Shown here: positions 1 to 8,857 of the stretch, piece after piece
How positions within the stretch are numbered: the stretch's first letter is position 1
Layout: each line of letters starts with the position of its first letter
Assembly (NCBI GenBank): GCA_035461305.1
Contig: DATHVN010000010.1
Span: 1-42,533 of the forward strand
Source of the DNA: Euzebyales bacterium
GTDB lineage: Bacteria; Actinomycetota; Nitriliruptoria; Euzebyales; JAHELV01
Direction of reading: 5' to 3'
DNA: 42,533 bases
The notes under the pieces: model-generated
Database searches by the model: none
What the model was told of the DNA's origin: nothing
The model's input: the letters and a program-made list of their open reading frames with translations, nothing else
Position numbers and translations under genes: made by a program

Positions 1-563
1 TCGGCGAAGTACGCCAGCGTGTACAGGTGCCCGATGTCGTACGCCTCGAACTCGAAGCGGCAACCGGTCTCGTCGGCCAGCGTGGTCAGCATGTACTCGA
101 TGTCGGAGAACCGGCTGATGAACGGCTCGTGGCGGGTCGACTCGAGGTACGGCTCCTCCCAGTCGTGCTTCCACCGGCCCTCGTAGCGGGGGATCATCTG
201 GAACAGCCCGTAGTTCATCGACCCGAGGTTGCAGGTCGCCAGCTCGGGCTCGAGCTCGCGGATGACCTGCAGGCGCTCGTCGACCGACTGGCCGGTGCCC
301 CCACCGGTGGTCAGCGACAGGGTCGCGTCGCAGCGCGCCTTGATGCCGGAGCAGTACTCCCGGAACAGCCCGGGGTCGGCCGAGGGCCGGCCGTCGCGAG
401 GGTCACGCGCGTGGAGGTGGATGACCGCCGCACCGGCGTCGGCGGCGGCGACCGACTGCTCCACCATCTCGTCGACCGTCACCGGCATGTCCGTATTCAT
501 CGTGGGGGTGTGGGCACTGCCCGTCACGGCGCAGGTGACGATCACGGATCCGTCGGGCCGCAT
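1..563 (-). CDS. BKACE-family beta-keto acid cleavage enzyme (DUF849), 3' end off window
   Basis: Members of this family (3-keto-5-aminohexanoate cleavage enzyme and relatives) are Zn-dependent TIM barrels that condense a beta-keto acid with acetyl-CoA, giving acetoacetate and a CoA ester. The 187 visible codons start MRPDGSVIVTCAVTGSAHTP and contain the metal-binding HxH pair (His49, His51 in VIHLHARDP) and a TTGGG segment, both typical of the family. The ATG at 563 has a GAGGAG Shine-Dalgarno sequence about 6 bases upstream. The gene diverges from an IclR regulator across a 34-bp inverted repeat, so I infer that it is the regulator's target. The C-terminal part lies beyond base 1. The substrate cannot be told from sequence; family substrates range over many beta-keto acids. 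Confidence 0.88.
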   Translation of the reverse strand, partial: MRPDGSVIVTCAVTGSAHTPTMNTDMPVTVDEMVEQSVAAADAGAAVIHLHARDPRDGRPSADPGLFREYCSGIKARCDATLSLTTGGGTGQSVDERLQVIRELEPELATCNLGSMNYGLFQMIPRYEGRWKHDWEEPYLESTRHEPFISRFSDIEYMLTTLADETGCRFEFEAYDIGHLYTLAYFA

Positions 564-580
564 GGCAGCTCCTCGGCAAT

Positions 581-614
581 ATTCCGTAGTACAGAGCATT
601 CTGTATGATGGAAT
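581..614. promoter_or_regulatory. Inverted-repeat operator between BKACE and IclR genes
   Basis: Left arm ATTCCGTAGTACAG (581-594) and right arm CTGTATGATGGAAT (601-614) are separated by the 6-base spacer AGCATT. Eleven of 14 positions are complementary, including the outer ATTCC/GGAAT and inner TACAG/CTGTA blocks. It lies 17 bases from the BKACE start and 34 bases from the regulator start, where an autoregulating IclR protein would bind. Assignment to this IclR protein is inference from position. Confidence 0.7.
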
Positions 615-648
615 CAGCGTAGTCGATGCGTACGTAGGGGGTCAACAG

Positions 649-1434
649 GTGGCACAGCACGTCCAGTCGGTGCTGCGGGCGTTCGACGTCCTGCGGACGC
701 TGGCCGCCGACGACGCGGCCGTGTCCCTGGCCGACGTGGCGGAGCGCGCAGGGCTGCCCGCGAGCACGACCAGCCGGCTGCTCACGACGCTCGAGTCGAT
801 CGCGGTCGTCAGCCGCGGTCCGAGCCGTGGGACATGGATGCCCGGCCCCGGTCTCGCTGCGCTCACTGGGCCCGCACACTCGGTCTCGCACCTCCTCGGG
901 ATCGCCCACCCGTACCTGCAGGAGCTCGTGGACCGGTTCGGCGAGGACGCGGCGCTGGCCGTCGAGGACGGGTTCGACCTGATCTACGCTGACCAGGCAC
1001 ACAGTCCCAGCGCGGTCGGCGTGCCGGACTGGACGGGTCGGCGGTTCGCGCCGCACACGGTCGCCGGCGGCTTCGTCATCATGGCCTGCTGGCCGGAGCG
1101 GAAGCTCGTCGACTACCTGGCTCGCGGGCCGGCGCCCTCCACGGATCGCACGCTCACCAATCCACACGCGATCCGCGCGCGACTGGCTGAGGTCCGTCGA
1201 CGGGGGTACGGCTGGGCGTCAGGTGAGTGGGTCGATGGCGTCAGCGCGGTCGCCGCGCCCGTCCTGACCGCCGACGGGCACCTGCTCGCGACGCTGAACG
1301 TGTTCGGCCCCTCGTTCCGCTTCCCCGACCAGCGCAGCCGGGACGGCATCGGACAGGAGCTGCGGGAGGTCTGCGCACGGCTCGGTCGCGCGATGGCGGG
1401 CCGAGCGCGCGACGATGGGACCCGCCGGCCGTGA
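649..1434 (+). CDS. IclR-family transcriptional regulator
   Basis: A 261-residue protein with an N-terminal winged helix-turn-helix (about residues 5-65; VSLADVAERAGLPASTTSRL fits the recognition region) and a C-terminal IclR effector-binding domain (about 80-250). GTG at 649 is preferred because AGGGGG lies about 7 bases upstream; a longer open frame reaches back to 229 but overlaps the divergent BKACE gene and lacks a family-like N-terminus. IclR proteins bind small carboxylic acids or aromatics and usually control an adjacent catabolic gene. The divergent BKACE gene and shared operator suggest that it senses a beta-keto acid or a related intermediate (inference). Confidence 0.9.
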   Translation: MAQHVQSVLRAFDVLRTLAADDAAVSLADVAERAGLPASTTSRLLTTLESIAVVSRGPSRGTWMPGPGLAALTGPAHSVSHLLGIAHPYLQELVDRFGEDAALAVEDGFDLIYADQAHSPSAVGVPDWTGRRFAPHTVAGGFVIMACWPERKLVDYLARGPAPSTDRTLTNPHAIRARLAEVRRRGYGWASGEWVDGVSAVAAPVLTADGHLLATLNVFGPSFRFPDQRSRDGIGQELREVCARLGRAMAGRARDDGTRRP

Positions 1435-1459
1435 GCCCGTACGCGCGGGGAGTGGTCTG

Positions 1460-2307
1460 CGCCGACTGGTCGACCTCGTCAGCGGGACCACCCGCGACGC
1501 GTTCAGTCCCCGCCGGGCGGTCCGCCGCGACCAGATGGCGATGATGACGCGGATGCTGACCGCGGCGGCCGTGCAGCCGCGACGCCCTTCACCGACGTCG
1601 GCGACGGCGCACTGCGACGCGATCCACAGTCGTCGCCGCCCTCGAGGTCATCGACGCTGCCGGCGACACGTTCAGGCCACGCGCGCGGATCACACGCGGC
1701 GGCATCGTGACCTGGCTCGTGCGCCTCGCGGACGTGCCCGGCGTGACCGTCGTCGACGCCCCCCGACGCGTTCGCCGACGACGGCACACTCGTCGAGGAC
1801 ACTGCCACCGGGCGGCCGCTCTCCGCCTGGTCCGCGGTCACGCCGACGGCACCTTCCGCGCCAGCGAACTCGTGCGCCGCGACCAGGCCGGCTCCCTGTC
1901 GCGCCTGGTCCGCGCGCTGGTGCACCGATGGTTGCTCCAGGACCGTCCGATCCCGCCGTTTGCAGCGCCCCGCGCGCCGCTGCCCGGCGAGATGCGCCGG
2001 CAGATGACCGGGTCGACGTGACGCTCCGGCTGTCCCGTCGCCTCGTGACCTCGTGCTGCTGCGGGTCACGCACCGGGACCACACGGCGACTCCACGGCGG
2101 GGGTGCCTCATCGTGGCGCGGTCGATCGCCGCGAAGGTCGCCGGCGTCTTCGAGCGGCTGCACGGCGCGCGGTTCCAGATCCGCAGGATGCGCCCGGTCC
2201 ACACCTACGACGGCGTCGTCGCCGCCGTCGACGACATCGGCGGGGGGTGGGGCGGCCGCTGGCGCGGCCTCAAGGACGACCACCACTTCTCAGCCACCGG
2301 GCGCTGA
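1460..2307 (+). pseudogene. Decayed SLH-repeat / M15 D,D-carboxypeptidase-like gene
   Basis: No single frame is coherent, but pieces in different frames spell a known architecture. Three S-layer-homology-like repeats can be read: DAFSPRRAVRRDQM (about 1495-1545), GDTFRPRARITRGGIVTWL (about 1650-1710) and DGTFRASELVRRDQAGSLSR (about 1840-1905). They are followed by an M15-type segment: MRRQMTGST, then a TGA where Trp is expected, RSGCPVA, a frameshift near 2044, and LVLLRVTHRDH with IARSIAAKVAGVFERL and FQIRRMRPV (to about 2210). The sequence then departs from the family before the His/Asp zinc-site motifs, so the catalytic core is lost. It was probably a secreted cell-wall-binding peptidase. 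The reconstruction rests on motif recall, not alignment. Confidence 0.65.
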
Positions 2308-2392
2308 GTCCCGGTCCTCGATGAAGGATTGAGGTCGGGCTCGCTGATGCATGATCCACGTTGGGCGGACGAGCCGAGGGGAGCCGACCAGC

Positions 2393-4030
2393 ATGGCCGA
2401 CGACGTCATGAACATGACCGACTATGACGAGACGCGCGCGACGTTCTCGCTCGAGGTGCCGGACCGGTTCAACTACACGCGCGACGTGATCGACGACTGG
2501 GCAGCGCGTGAGCCCGACCGGCTCGCCCTGATCGCCGTCGAGGCCGATGGCCACACGTCTCGGCACCTGTCGTTCGGCGACCTCAGCCATCGGGCCGACC
2601 GCACCGCGGCGTTCCTCGCTTCGCTCGACGTCGGTCCCGGCGACCGCGTCTTCGTCATGCTGCCGCGCGTCGTCGAGTGGTACGACGTGCTTCTGGGCTC
2701 CTTCAAGCTCGGCGCCGTGCCGATGCCGGCCACCACGCAGTTGCAGCCCAACGACATCGCCTACCGCATCGAGCGCTCGCAGGCCGCCATCGCGGTCGCT
2801 GACGCCGCCGGTGCCGACAAGCTCGACGTCGCCCGCGAACGCTGCACCGACCTCGCGCATCTGATCACGACCGGCGAGGCGCACGGCGACTGGGAGGCAC
2901 TGGCTCAGGGTGTCGCGGGCCCGCACGACGAGGTCACCGCGCACGACACCGCGTCCGACGACCCACTGCTGCTGTACTTCACCTCGGGCACGACTGGCCA
3001 CCCGAAGATGGTGCTGCACACCCACGCCTCCTATGGCATCGGCCACGAGATCACAGCACGCTTCTGGCACGACCTGCGACCCGACGACGTCCACTGGACG
3101 GTCAGCGACACCGGCTGGGCGAAGGCCGCGTGGGGCAAGCTGTTCGGTCAGTGGTCGTTGGGCTGCGCGGTGCTGATGTGGAACCCGCAGGGCCGTCCCG
3201 ACTTCGGCGTGATGGTGGGCATGCTGGCCGAGCACGGGGTGACCACGTTCTGCGCGCCGCCGACGATCTACCGCGCCCTCGTGCAGCTCGACCTGTCGCA
3301 GTACGACCTCTCCACGCTGCGCCACTGCACCGCCGCCGGCGAGCCACTGAACCCCGAGACGTTCAACGCCTGGCGCGACGCCACGGGCACCGAGATCCAC
3401 GACGGCTACGGCCAGACCGAGACCGTCAACATCGTGGCGAACTACCGGTGCCTGCCGATCAAGCCCGGTTCGATGGGCAGGCCAACGCCGGGGTTCGACA
3501 TCGCCGTCGTGGACGACGACCTCACCGTGCTGGGACCCGGTGGCGAGGGTCAGATCGCCGTCCGGGTCAGTCCCGAGCGCCCCGTCGGGTTGTTCGCCGG
3601 CTATTGGCACGACGACGAGGCGACCGCGGCGTCCTTCCGTGGCGACTGGTACCTCACGGGCGACCGCGCCCACGTCGATGAGGACGGTTACTTCTGGTTC
3701 GTCTCCCGCGACGACGACATCATCATCTCGGCGGGCTACCGAATCGGACCGTTCGAGGTCGAATCCGCGATCATCGAGCATCCCGTTGTCGCCGAGACCG
3801 CGGTGATCGGCGTCCCGGACCGCGACCGCGGCCAGGTCGTCAAGGCGTTCGTGGTGCTCGCTGCCGACCACGAGCCGTCCGACGAGCTGGCCACCGCGAT
3901 CCAGGACCACGTCAAGTCGGTGACCGCACCCTACAAGTACCCGCGGCACGTCGAGTTCGTCGACGAGCTGCCCAAGACGGTGTCGGGCAAGGTCCGTCGC
4001 GTCGAGTTGCGCGAGGGCGCCCGCGCGTGA
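2393..4030 (+). CDS. Acyl-CoA synthetase (AMP-forming), medium-chain type
   Basis: A 545-residue adenylate-forming ligase that activates a carboxylic acid as acyl-AMP and transfers it to CoA. Visible motifs in order: P-loop TSGTTGHPK (197-205), DGYGQTET (337-344), YLTGDRAHVDEDGYFWF with the hinge SRDDDIIISAGYRIGPFEVE, and the catalytic lysine of SGKVRR (K533). Overall it resembles medium-chain (ACSM-like) synthetases. ATG 2393 is chosen over an in-frame ATG at 2351 because GAGGGG lies about 11 bases upstream and the protein then starts at a normal distance from the core. The next gene overlaps by 4 bases. The acyl substrate is not identifiable; nearby BKACE and carboxylase genes fit a fatty or keto acid degradation theme. 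Confidence 0.9.
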   Translation: MADDVMNMTDYDETRATFSLEVPDRFNYTRDVIDDWAAREPDRLALIAVEADGHTSRHLSFGDLSHRADRTAAFLASLDVGPGDRVFVMLPRVVEWYDVLLGSFKLGAVPMPATTQLQPNDIAYRIERSQAAIAVADAAGADKLDVARERCTDLAHLITTGEAHGDWEALAQGVAGPHDEVTAHDTASDDPLLLYFTSGTTGHPKMVLHTHASYGIGHEITARFWHDLRPDDVHWTVSDTGWAKAAWGKLFGQWSLGCAVLMWNPQGRPDFGVMVGMLAEHGVTTFCAPPTIYRALVQLDLSQYDLSTLRHCTAAGEPLNPETFNAWRDATGTEIHDGYGQTETVNIVANYRCLPIKPGSMGRPTPGFDIAVVDDDLTVLGPGGEGQIAVRVSPERPVGLFAGYWHDDEATAASFRGDWYLTGDRAHVDEDGYFWFVSRDDDIIISAGYRIGPFEVESAIIEHPVVAETAVIGVPDRDRGQVVKAFVVLAADHEPSDELATAIQDHVKSVTAPYKYPRHVEFVDELPKTVSGKVRRVELREGARA

Positions 4031-5097
4031 ACACCGCTGCCCGCCTGATCGGATCGGACCTTTCCATGCACGACGTCCATGCGCCGTGGGGACGCGAGCT
4101 GCGGTGCACCCTCGACGAGCACGAGATCACCAGCACCGCGCTGCACGCCAACCCGCTCGGCGACCCGCCGACCCGTGCGCTGTGGGTCCTGACGCCCCCG
4201 CACGTCGCCGCCGACCAGCCGACGCCGGTCATCTACCTGATCCAGGGATTCACCGGTCACATCGGCATGTGGACCTACCGCGCCAACCTGCGCGAGAGCG
4301 CGCTCGAGCGCATCGACGCCGCGCTGGCGGAACCCGACCACCCACCGGTCCGACTGGTGTTCGTCGACTGCTTCACATCGCTGGGTGGCAGCCAGTTCGT
4401 GGATTCGCCGGCGGTCGGTGCCTACCACACGTACCTGTGCGACGAGGTCGTCGGGTTCGTCGACGACAACTGCCCGACGTTGGCCGCTGCGGCGCACCGC
4501 GGGATCGCGGGCAAGTCATCGGGTGGGTACGGCGCGATGATCACACCGATGCTGCGGCCGGACCTGTTCGGTGGGCTGGCGACGCACGCCGGCGACGCGC
4601 TGTTCGAGGCGTGCTTCGGCGGTGACTTCCGCGTGATCGCGCGAACGCTGCGCGACCACTACGGCGGATCGTGGGACGTCTTCTGGGAGGACTGGCGCTC
4701 CCGCCCGCACGGTACCGGACCCGAGGACGACACGATCATCAACGCGTGGGCGATGGCCGCGTGCTGGTCCGCGGATCCCGACGGGACGGTCAACCTGCCG
4801 TTCGACGTCGACACCGGCAGGATCGTCGACGACGTCTGGCAGCGCTGGCTCGACTGGGACCCCGTGCGCATGGTGCCGGGCAACGCAGACGCGCTCCGCG
4901 GGTTGCGAGCGATCTGGATCGATGCGGGCACGCGGGACCAGTTCTGGCTCGACCTGGGTGCGATGGCGTTCCGCGAAGCGCTGACCGACATCGGTGTGAC
5001 ACCGACCCAGTTCGGGCTGTTCGACGCCACCCACTCGGGCATCGAGTACCGCTATCCGCTGGCCGTCCGCCACCTGGCCGAGCGCCTGCAGCCCTGA
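4027..5097 (+). CDS. Alpha/beta-hydrolase esterase (putative esterase family)
   Basis: A 356-residue protein of the esterase D / antigen 85-like fold. The nucleophile elbow GKSSG (162-166, Ser164) sits in GIAGKSSGGYGAM, with likely acid and base residues in DAGTRDQF and DATHSGIEYRY near the C-terminus. The N-terminal part contains TPVIYLIQGFTGH, a typical oxyanion-hole strand. No signal peptide is visible, so it is probably cytoplasmic. The GTG start overlaps the synthetase stop codon (GTGA), implying translational coupling and a joint role, for instance releasing the acid that the synthetase activates (inference). An ATG at 4066 is a possible alternative start. Confidence 0.82.
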   Translation: MNTAARLIGSDLSMHDVHAPWGRELRCTLDEHEITSTALHANPLGDPPTRALWVLTPPHVAADQPTPVIYLIQGFTGHIGMWTYRANLRESALERIDAALAEPDHPPVRLVFVDCFTSLGGSQFVDSPAVGAYHTYLCDEVVGFVDDNCPTLAAAAHRGIAGKSSGGYGAMITPMLRPDLFGGLATHAGDALFEACFGGDFRVIARTLRDHYGGSWDVFWEDWRSRPHGTGPEDDTIINAWAMAACWSADPDGTVNLPFDVDTGRIVDDVWQRWLDWDPVRMVPGNADALRGLRAIWIDAGTRDQFWLDLGAMAFREALTDIGVTPTQFGLFDATHSGIEYRYPLAVRHLAERLQP

Positions 5098-5110
5098 CGA
5101 CGGCGCGAAG

Positions 5111-5280
5111 CGGCGCACTGTGGGGACGTCAGGCCGGCTCCGTGTTGGGGCGCGTCCCCGCTGGTCGTCGGCGGCGCACTGTGGGGACGTCAGCCGACTC
5201 CGTGTTGGGGCGCGTCCCCGCCGGTCGTCGGCGGCGCACTGTGGGAAGTCAGGCCGACTCCGTGTTGGGGCGCGTCCCCA
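5111..5280. repeat. Three tandem ~60-bp intergenic repeats with hairpin arms
   Basis: Units begin at 5111, 5172 and 5232 and each ends in CGTGTTGGGGCGCGTCCCC (5141-5159, 5201-5219, 5261-5279). In units 1 and 2, GGGGACG (5122-5128, 5183-5189) pairs with CGTCCCC (5153-5159, 5213-5219), so each could fold into a 7-bp stem; unit 3 has lost the left arm. The array fills the gap between two convergent genes, where a bidirectional terminator is expected. No coding frame is convincing. Confidence 0.75.
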
Positions 5281-5289
5281 GAGGGGGCG

Positions 5290-6257
5290 TCAGGCCATGA
5301 TGTCGTCGATGCGCTCGAGCACGTCGTCGTCGAGCAGCTCGAGCACGTCGAGTGCCTCGAGGTTCTCGTGGACTTGATCGACGCGGCTCGCGCCGGTTAT
5401 CACGGTCGATACGTTCGGATGCGACGCGCACCACGCGATCGACAGCTGCGCCAACGTGCAGCCGAGTTCGTCGGCGAGATTCCGCAGCTCCCGGACCTTG
5501 GCGTTGGACTCGGGGTCGGTCACGTACTCGCGTAGCCAGTCGTAGCCCTCCAGCGTCGCACGGCTGCCCTCGGGCACCCCGTCGATGTACTTGCCGGTCA
5601 GCCACCCGGACGCCAGCGGACTCCACGTCGTCAGCCCGAGCCCGATGTCCTCGTACAGCCGCGCGTAGTCGACCTCGACCCTGTCGCGGACGATCAGGTT
5701 GTACTGGGGCTGCTCCATGAGCGGCTTGTGCAGGTGGTGGCGGTCGGCGATGTCGTACGCCGCGCGGATCTCGTCGGCAGACCACTCCGACGTTCCCCAG
5801 TAGTGGGCATAGCCCGCGCTGATGATGTCGCTCATCGCCCAGACCGTTTCCTCGATCGGCGTATCCGGGTCGGGGTGGTGGCAGTAGACGAGGTCGAGGT
5901 GCTCGAGCCCCAGGCGCTCCAGGGACGGCTCGATCGCCTCGAGCAGGTACTTGCGGTTCAGCGTGTGGGAGGAGTTCACGCCGCCGTGGATGCCCATCAT
6001 GAACTTCGACGAGATCACGTACGAGTGCCGCTCCCACCCGAGGTTGGCGATGATGTCGCCCATGATCTGCTCCGACTTGCCGCCCGCGTAGACCTCGGCG
6101 TTGTCGAAGAAGTTGACGCCCGCCTCGTACGCCGCTTCCATGCACGCGGCACCCGACTCGACGTCGAGCTGGTCACCGAACGACACCCACGACCCGAACG
6201 ACAGCACGCTGAGCTGCAACCCGAGCGCCCGAGCCGGCGATAGCTCATCTCAACCAT
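5290..6257 (-). pseudogene. Aldo/keto reductase (Kv-beta-like), frameshifted near its N-terminus
   Basis: This is an NADPH-dependent (beta/alpha)8 barrel reductase. The long frame from 6219 gives 309 residues with [17 protein letters not shown] (catalytic Asp/Tyr), the SSKFM lysine region, [14 protein letters not shown] and [17 protein letters not shown], an NADP-binding end. The family N-terminus YRRLGRSG is encoded just upstream in another frame, beginning at ATG 6257 ([13 protein letters not shown]) behind a GGAGGG ribosome site. One missing base around 6220-6223 separates RRLGRSG from [11 protein letters not shown]. As read, only a weak TTG at 6219 could start the main frame, losing the first strand of the barrel. 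It is either a recent pseudogene or a one-base sequence error; everything downstream is intact. Confidence 0.8.
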
Positions 6258-6436
6258 GTGAAGCGCTCCCTCCTTACGACTCCGTCGCGACCGCGGACGG
6301 TGATCAGAAGCCTCGCCGGCCGGGCGCGGACGCAAACGGCGATGCCGTCGCCCGCCCCGGGATACGCCGACCCCGGTCGTCGCCGGATCCGAACGCCGGC
6401 TCGGATGTCAAGCAGGGCGCCGACCGTGAGCGGCGG

Positions 6437-8020
6437 CTACACCCTGCCGCCCATCCGGCTGACGACGTGGTTGGCGGCGAGTCGGCCGGTCTCGGCCGCC
6501 CCGTTCATGAACCCGTACCACAGGTCGCTGAAGTGCTCGCCGGCGAACACCAGGTTGCGGAACGCCACGCTGAGCTCGTTCTCGATCCAGAAGTACGCGC
6601 CGTAGGTGGTCAGCTCGCCAGGTCCGAAGTTGACGTATGCACCGCGGGTGAACGGCTCGTTGGCCCAGTCCGTGGCGAGGTGGAACCCGGTGTACTTCGG
6701 CCTGGTGCCCTCGATGATCTGGTCGAAGCGGCGCACCAGCTGGTCGGCGTCGGGTCGCTTCGCCACCTCTGCGCCGCCGAAGAAGAACGTGAGCGCGCCG
6801 TCATTGCGGTCGTCCTGCCGCTGTGTGCCGTCCCACGCGGCCGAGTATCCCTGGTCGGTCCACAGGCCGTTGACGAACCCCTCCGGGCTTCGCCACAGTC
6901 TGTGCTGGTAGCCGACGAACGTCTTCTCGTTGCGCCCCAGGTCGACGTCGAGCATGTATCGGCGAAACTGCGCGGGAAGCGTGACGACCCAGTCGATTGT
7001 CTTCAGCAGCGAGACGGGGATGGCGATGATCACGGCGTCGACCTCGATCATCTCACCGTCGGCGAACGTCAGCATGTAGGTGGACATGCGGTCCTCGACC
7101 CGCGTGAGCACCCGGCCGAGCCGCACCGGCACATCGAGGGCCGCGGCCATCGCCCGTGGCAGCCGCCCGACGCCGCCCTCCACGACGTACCGCTCGTCGC
7201 TGTAGCCGAGGACCTCCACGTGTTCCCCGTCGACCACCGGCAGCAGGAACAGCAACTGGAGCGCGGACGACTGCCGGGGCTCGACACCGTACTCGGTCCG
7301 AATCGCGTTCTCCATGAGCGTCCGGGCGAACGGTGCGCCGATCTTGTCCTTGTGCTGATCGAGGTACTGCGTGACGGAGAGCGCGTCGAACTTGGACGCC
7401 CATTTGCTCCAGTTCTGGTCGAGCAACGCCGCGTCGTCGGTGATCTGCCTCGCCAGTAGGCGGAGCGCGTCCGCGACGTCGGCCTCCGGGATCCGACGGT
7501 CCCCGAAGAAGAAGGCGTCGGTCGGATACGGCACGCTCTCGGCGTCGTCGATCCGATCGAACAGCTGCAGGTTGAACCGTTTGAGCAGGTGCAGCATGTC
7601 GGCGTGGTCGCTGTTGACGAACGACCCGCCAAGGTCGAGCACATAGCCGGGGCCGGCTGCAACCGAGTGGCATCGGCCGCCGACACGATCCCGGGCCTCG
7701 TACAGCGTCGCCTGGTACCCGAGGTCCTGCAGTCGAAGCGCCGCGGTGAGGCCGGCGAGGCCCGCGCCAACGACGGCGATCCTGGCATCTGCCTGTGCCA
7801 GGGCGTCATCGGCCAGCGCGGCGCGTGCGAGCGTCCCGCCACTGCCGACCGTCAGACCGGTCGCGGCGGCTGCGGCCGCACCGGCCATGAGGAACTGCCG
7901 CCGGGAGATCATTGTGCCCGGACGTACAACGGCCGCCGGGTGCCCGGCGGCCTCGAGATTGCGCTGTCGTGCCACCTGCAGTGCGTGGATCAGCGACCTG
8001 AACTGCGGTGTGCGTGCCAT
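6437..8020 (-). CDS. Flavin-dependent amine oxidase with Tat signal
   Basis: A 527-residue FAD enzyme of the monoamine oxidase/polyamine oxidase family, oxidising an amine to an imine or aldehyde with H2O2. A twin-arginine motif SRRQFLM (39-45) is followed by an Ala-rich hydrophobic stretch, predicting export of the folded flavoprotein. The Rossmann motif VVGAGLAGL lies at about 83-91, followed by YEARDRVGGRC; the C-terminal FAD contact GEHFSDLWYGFMNGAAETG is intact. ATG 8020 has a GGGGGTGG ribosome site; ATG 7912, just before the RR motif, lacks one. The substrate is unknown. The upstream gap contains an imperfect hairpin (8117-8141). Confidence 0.88.
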   Translation of the reverse strand: MARTPQFRSLIHALQVARQRNLEAAGHPAAVVRPGTMISRRQFLMAGAAAAAATGLTVGSGGTLARAALADDALAQADARIAVVGAGLAGLTAALRLQDLGYQATLYEARDRVGGRCHSVAAGPGYVLDLGGSFVNSDHADMLHLLKRFNLQLFDRIDDAESVPYPTDAFFFGDRRIPEADVADALRLLARQITDDAALLDQNWSKWASKFDALSVTQYLDQHKDKIGAPFARTLMENAIRTEYGVEPRQSSALQLLFLLPVVDGEHVEVLGYSDERYVVEGGVGRLPRAMAAALDVPVRLGRVLTRVEDRMSTYMLTFADGEMIEVDAVIIAIPVSLLKTIDWVVTLPAQFRRYMLDVDLGRNEKTFVGYQHRLWRSPEGFVNGLWTDQGYSAAWDGTQRQDDRNDGALTFFFGGAEVAKRPDADQLVRRFDQIIEGTRPKYTGFHLATDWANEPFTRGAYVNFGPGELTTYGAYFWIENELSVAFRNLVFAGEHFSDLWYGFMNGAAETGRLAANHVVSRMGGRV

Positions 8021-8190
8021 CGACCACCCCCGACTGCCATCTCGCCTGCATAGCTAGCTAGTTCATAGAGGCCATATGCGGTATGGATGAGTGACCCACT
8101 ACAACCATGCCAGAGGATGTCCCTTCGGACAAGGGGGACATGTACTTCAGGACAGGTACGCCTCGCCCGTCACAACACCGACCGCGCAAA

Positions 8191-8216
8191 GAGGTCCCGG
8201 CCGGAGCCGGGACCTC
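8191..8216 (-). terminator. Hairpin terminator downstream of yceI-like gene
   Basis: A perfect 11-bp stem, GAGGTCCCGGC (8191-8201) with GCCGGGACCTC (8206-8216), and a CGGA loop. On the minus strand it starts 20 bases after the YceI stop codon and is followed by TTTG. The U tract is short, as is common in high-GC genomes. Confidence 0.75.
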
Positions 8217-8236
8217 GTCGATGCCGTCGTGGACCG

Positions 8237-8815
8237 CTACTGGACGTCGCCGGTGTCCGTGATGAACTGCGCGTCGATGTCGATACTGACCTTGCTGCCG
8301 ACCAGGATGCCGCCCAGCTCCTGCGGCCCCTCCCAGGTCAGACCGAAGTCGTGGCGCGTGATCGACGTGGTGGCCTCGAAGGCCGCGCGCCGACCGGGCC
8401 CCAGCGGGTTGTCCATGACGCCGAGGAACTCGACGTCGAGCGTGACCGGCCGCGTCGTGCCCCGGATGGTGAGCTCACCGTCCATCTTCCAGTCCTCGCC
8501 GTCACCGTATACCCGCGTGCTGCGGAACGTCAGCTCAGGGTGGTTCTCGATGTCCAGGAAGTCCGCGGACTTCAGGTGGGCGTCGCGGTCCGGCTGGTTG
8601 GTGCTGATGCTCGACGCGTCGATGGTCACCTCGACGTGTGATTCCGTGGGATCGTCGCCGATCGTCAGCGTGCCGTCGAGCGTGTCGAAACGCCCGCGGA
8701 CCTTCGACATGCCCAGGTGTCGCGCCGAGAAGTTCGCGCTCGTGTGCGCGGTGTCGACGTGCCACGTTCCCGACTTCGGGAGCTGTTCGGTACCGACTGT
8801 CGGCGTTGTGCTCAT
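8237..8815 (-). CDS. YceI-like lipid-binding protein
   Basis: A 192-residue lipocalin-like beta-barrel of the YceI family, whose members bind isoprenoid or other long amphipathic lipids. Typical features are the opening GTWHVDTAHTSANFSARHLG, KVRGRFDTLDGTL, SADFLDIENHPELTF and the closing GGILVGSKVSIDIDAQF. No signal peptide is present, so this copy is probably cytosolic, unlike E. coli YceI. ATG 8815 follows AAAGGG by about 8 bases. It diverges from a TetR regulator; two matching palindromes fill the shared promoter region and one lies just upstream of a TATTCT -10 candidate (8850-8855, minus strand), so TetR repression is likely (inference). Confidence 0.9.
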   Translation of the reverse strand: MSTTPTVGTEQLPKSGTWHVDTAHTSANFSARHLGMSKVRGRFDTLDGTLTIGDDPTESHVEVTIDASSISTNQPDRDAHLKSADFLDIENHPELTFRSTRVYGDGEDWKMDGELTIRGTTRPVTLDVEFLGVMDNPLGPGRRAAFEATTSITRHDFGLTWEGPQELGGILVGSKVSIDIDAQFITDTGDVQ

Positions 8816-8857
8816 TGCGTGGACCCTTTGTTGGATCGCCCTTGCGGGTAGAATAAC

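Noticed and set aside
2270-3949. 559-codon open frame antisense to the acyl-CoA synthetase
   Set aside because: Its product is Arg/Val/Asp-rich with no motifs. It is a shadow of the high-GC third codon position of the real gene.
5111-5280. CRISPR array
   Set aside because: Only three near-contiguous 60-bp units, with no distinct spacers and no cas gene.
8051-8060. TAGCTAGCTA palindrome upstream of the amine oxidase
   Set aside because: Rare sequence in high-GC DNA, but it fits no promoter box or known operator and has no second copy here.
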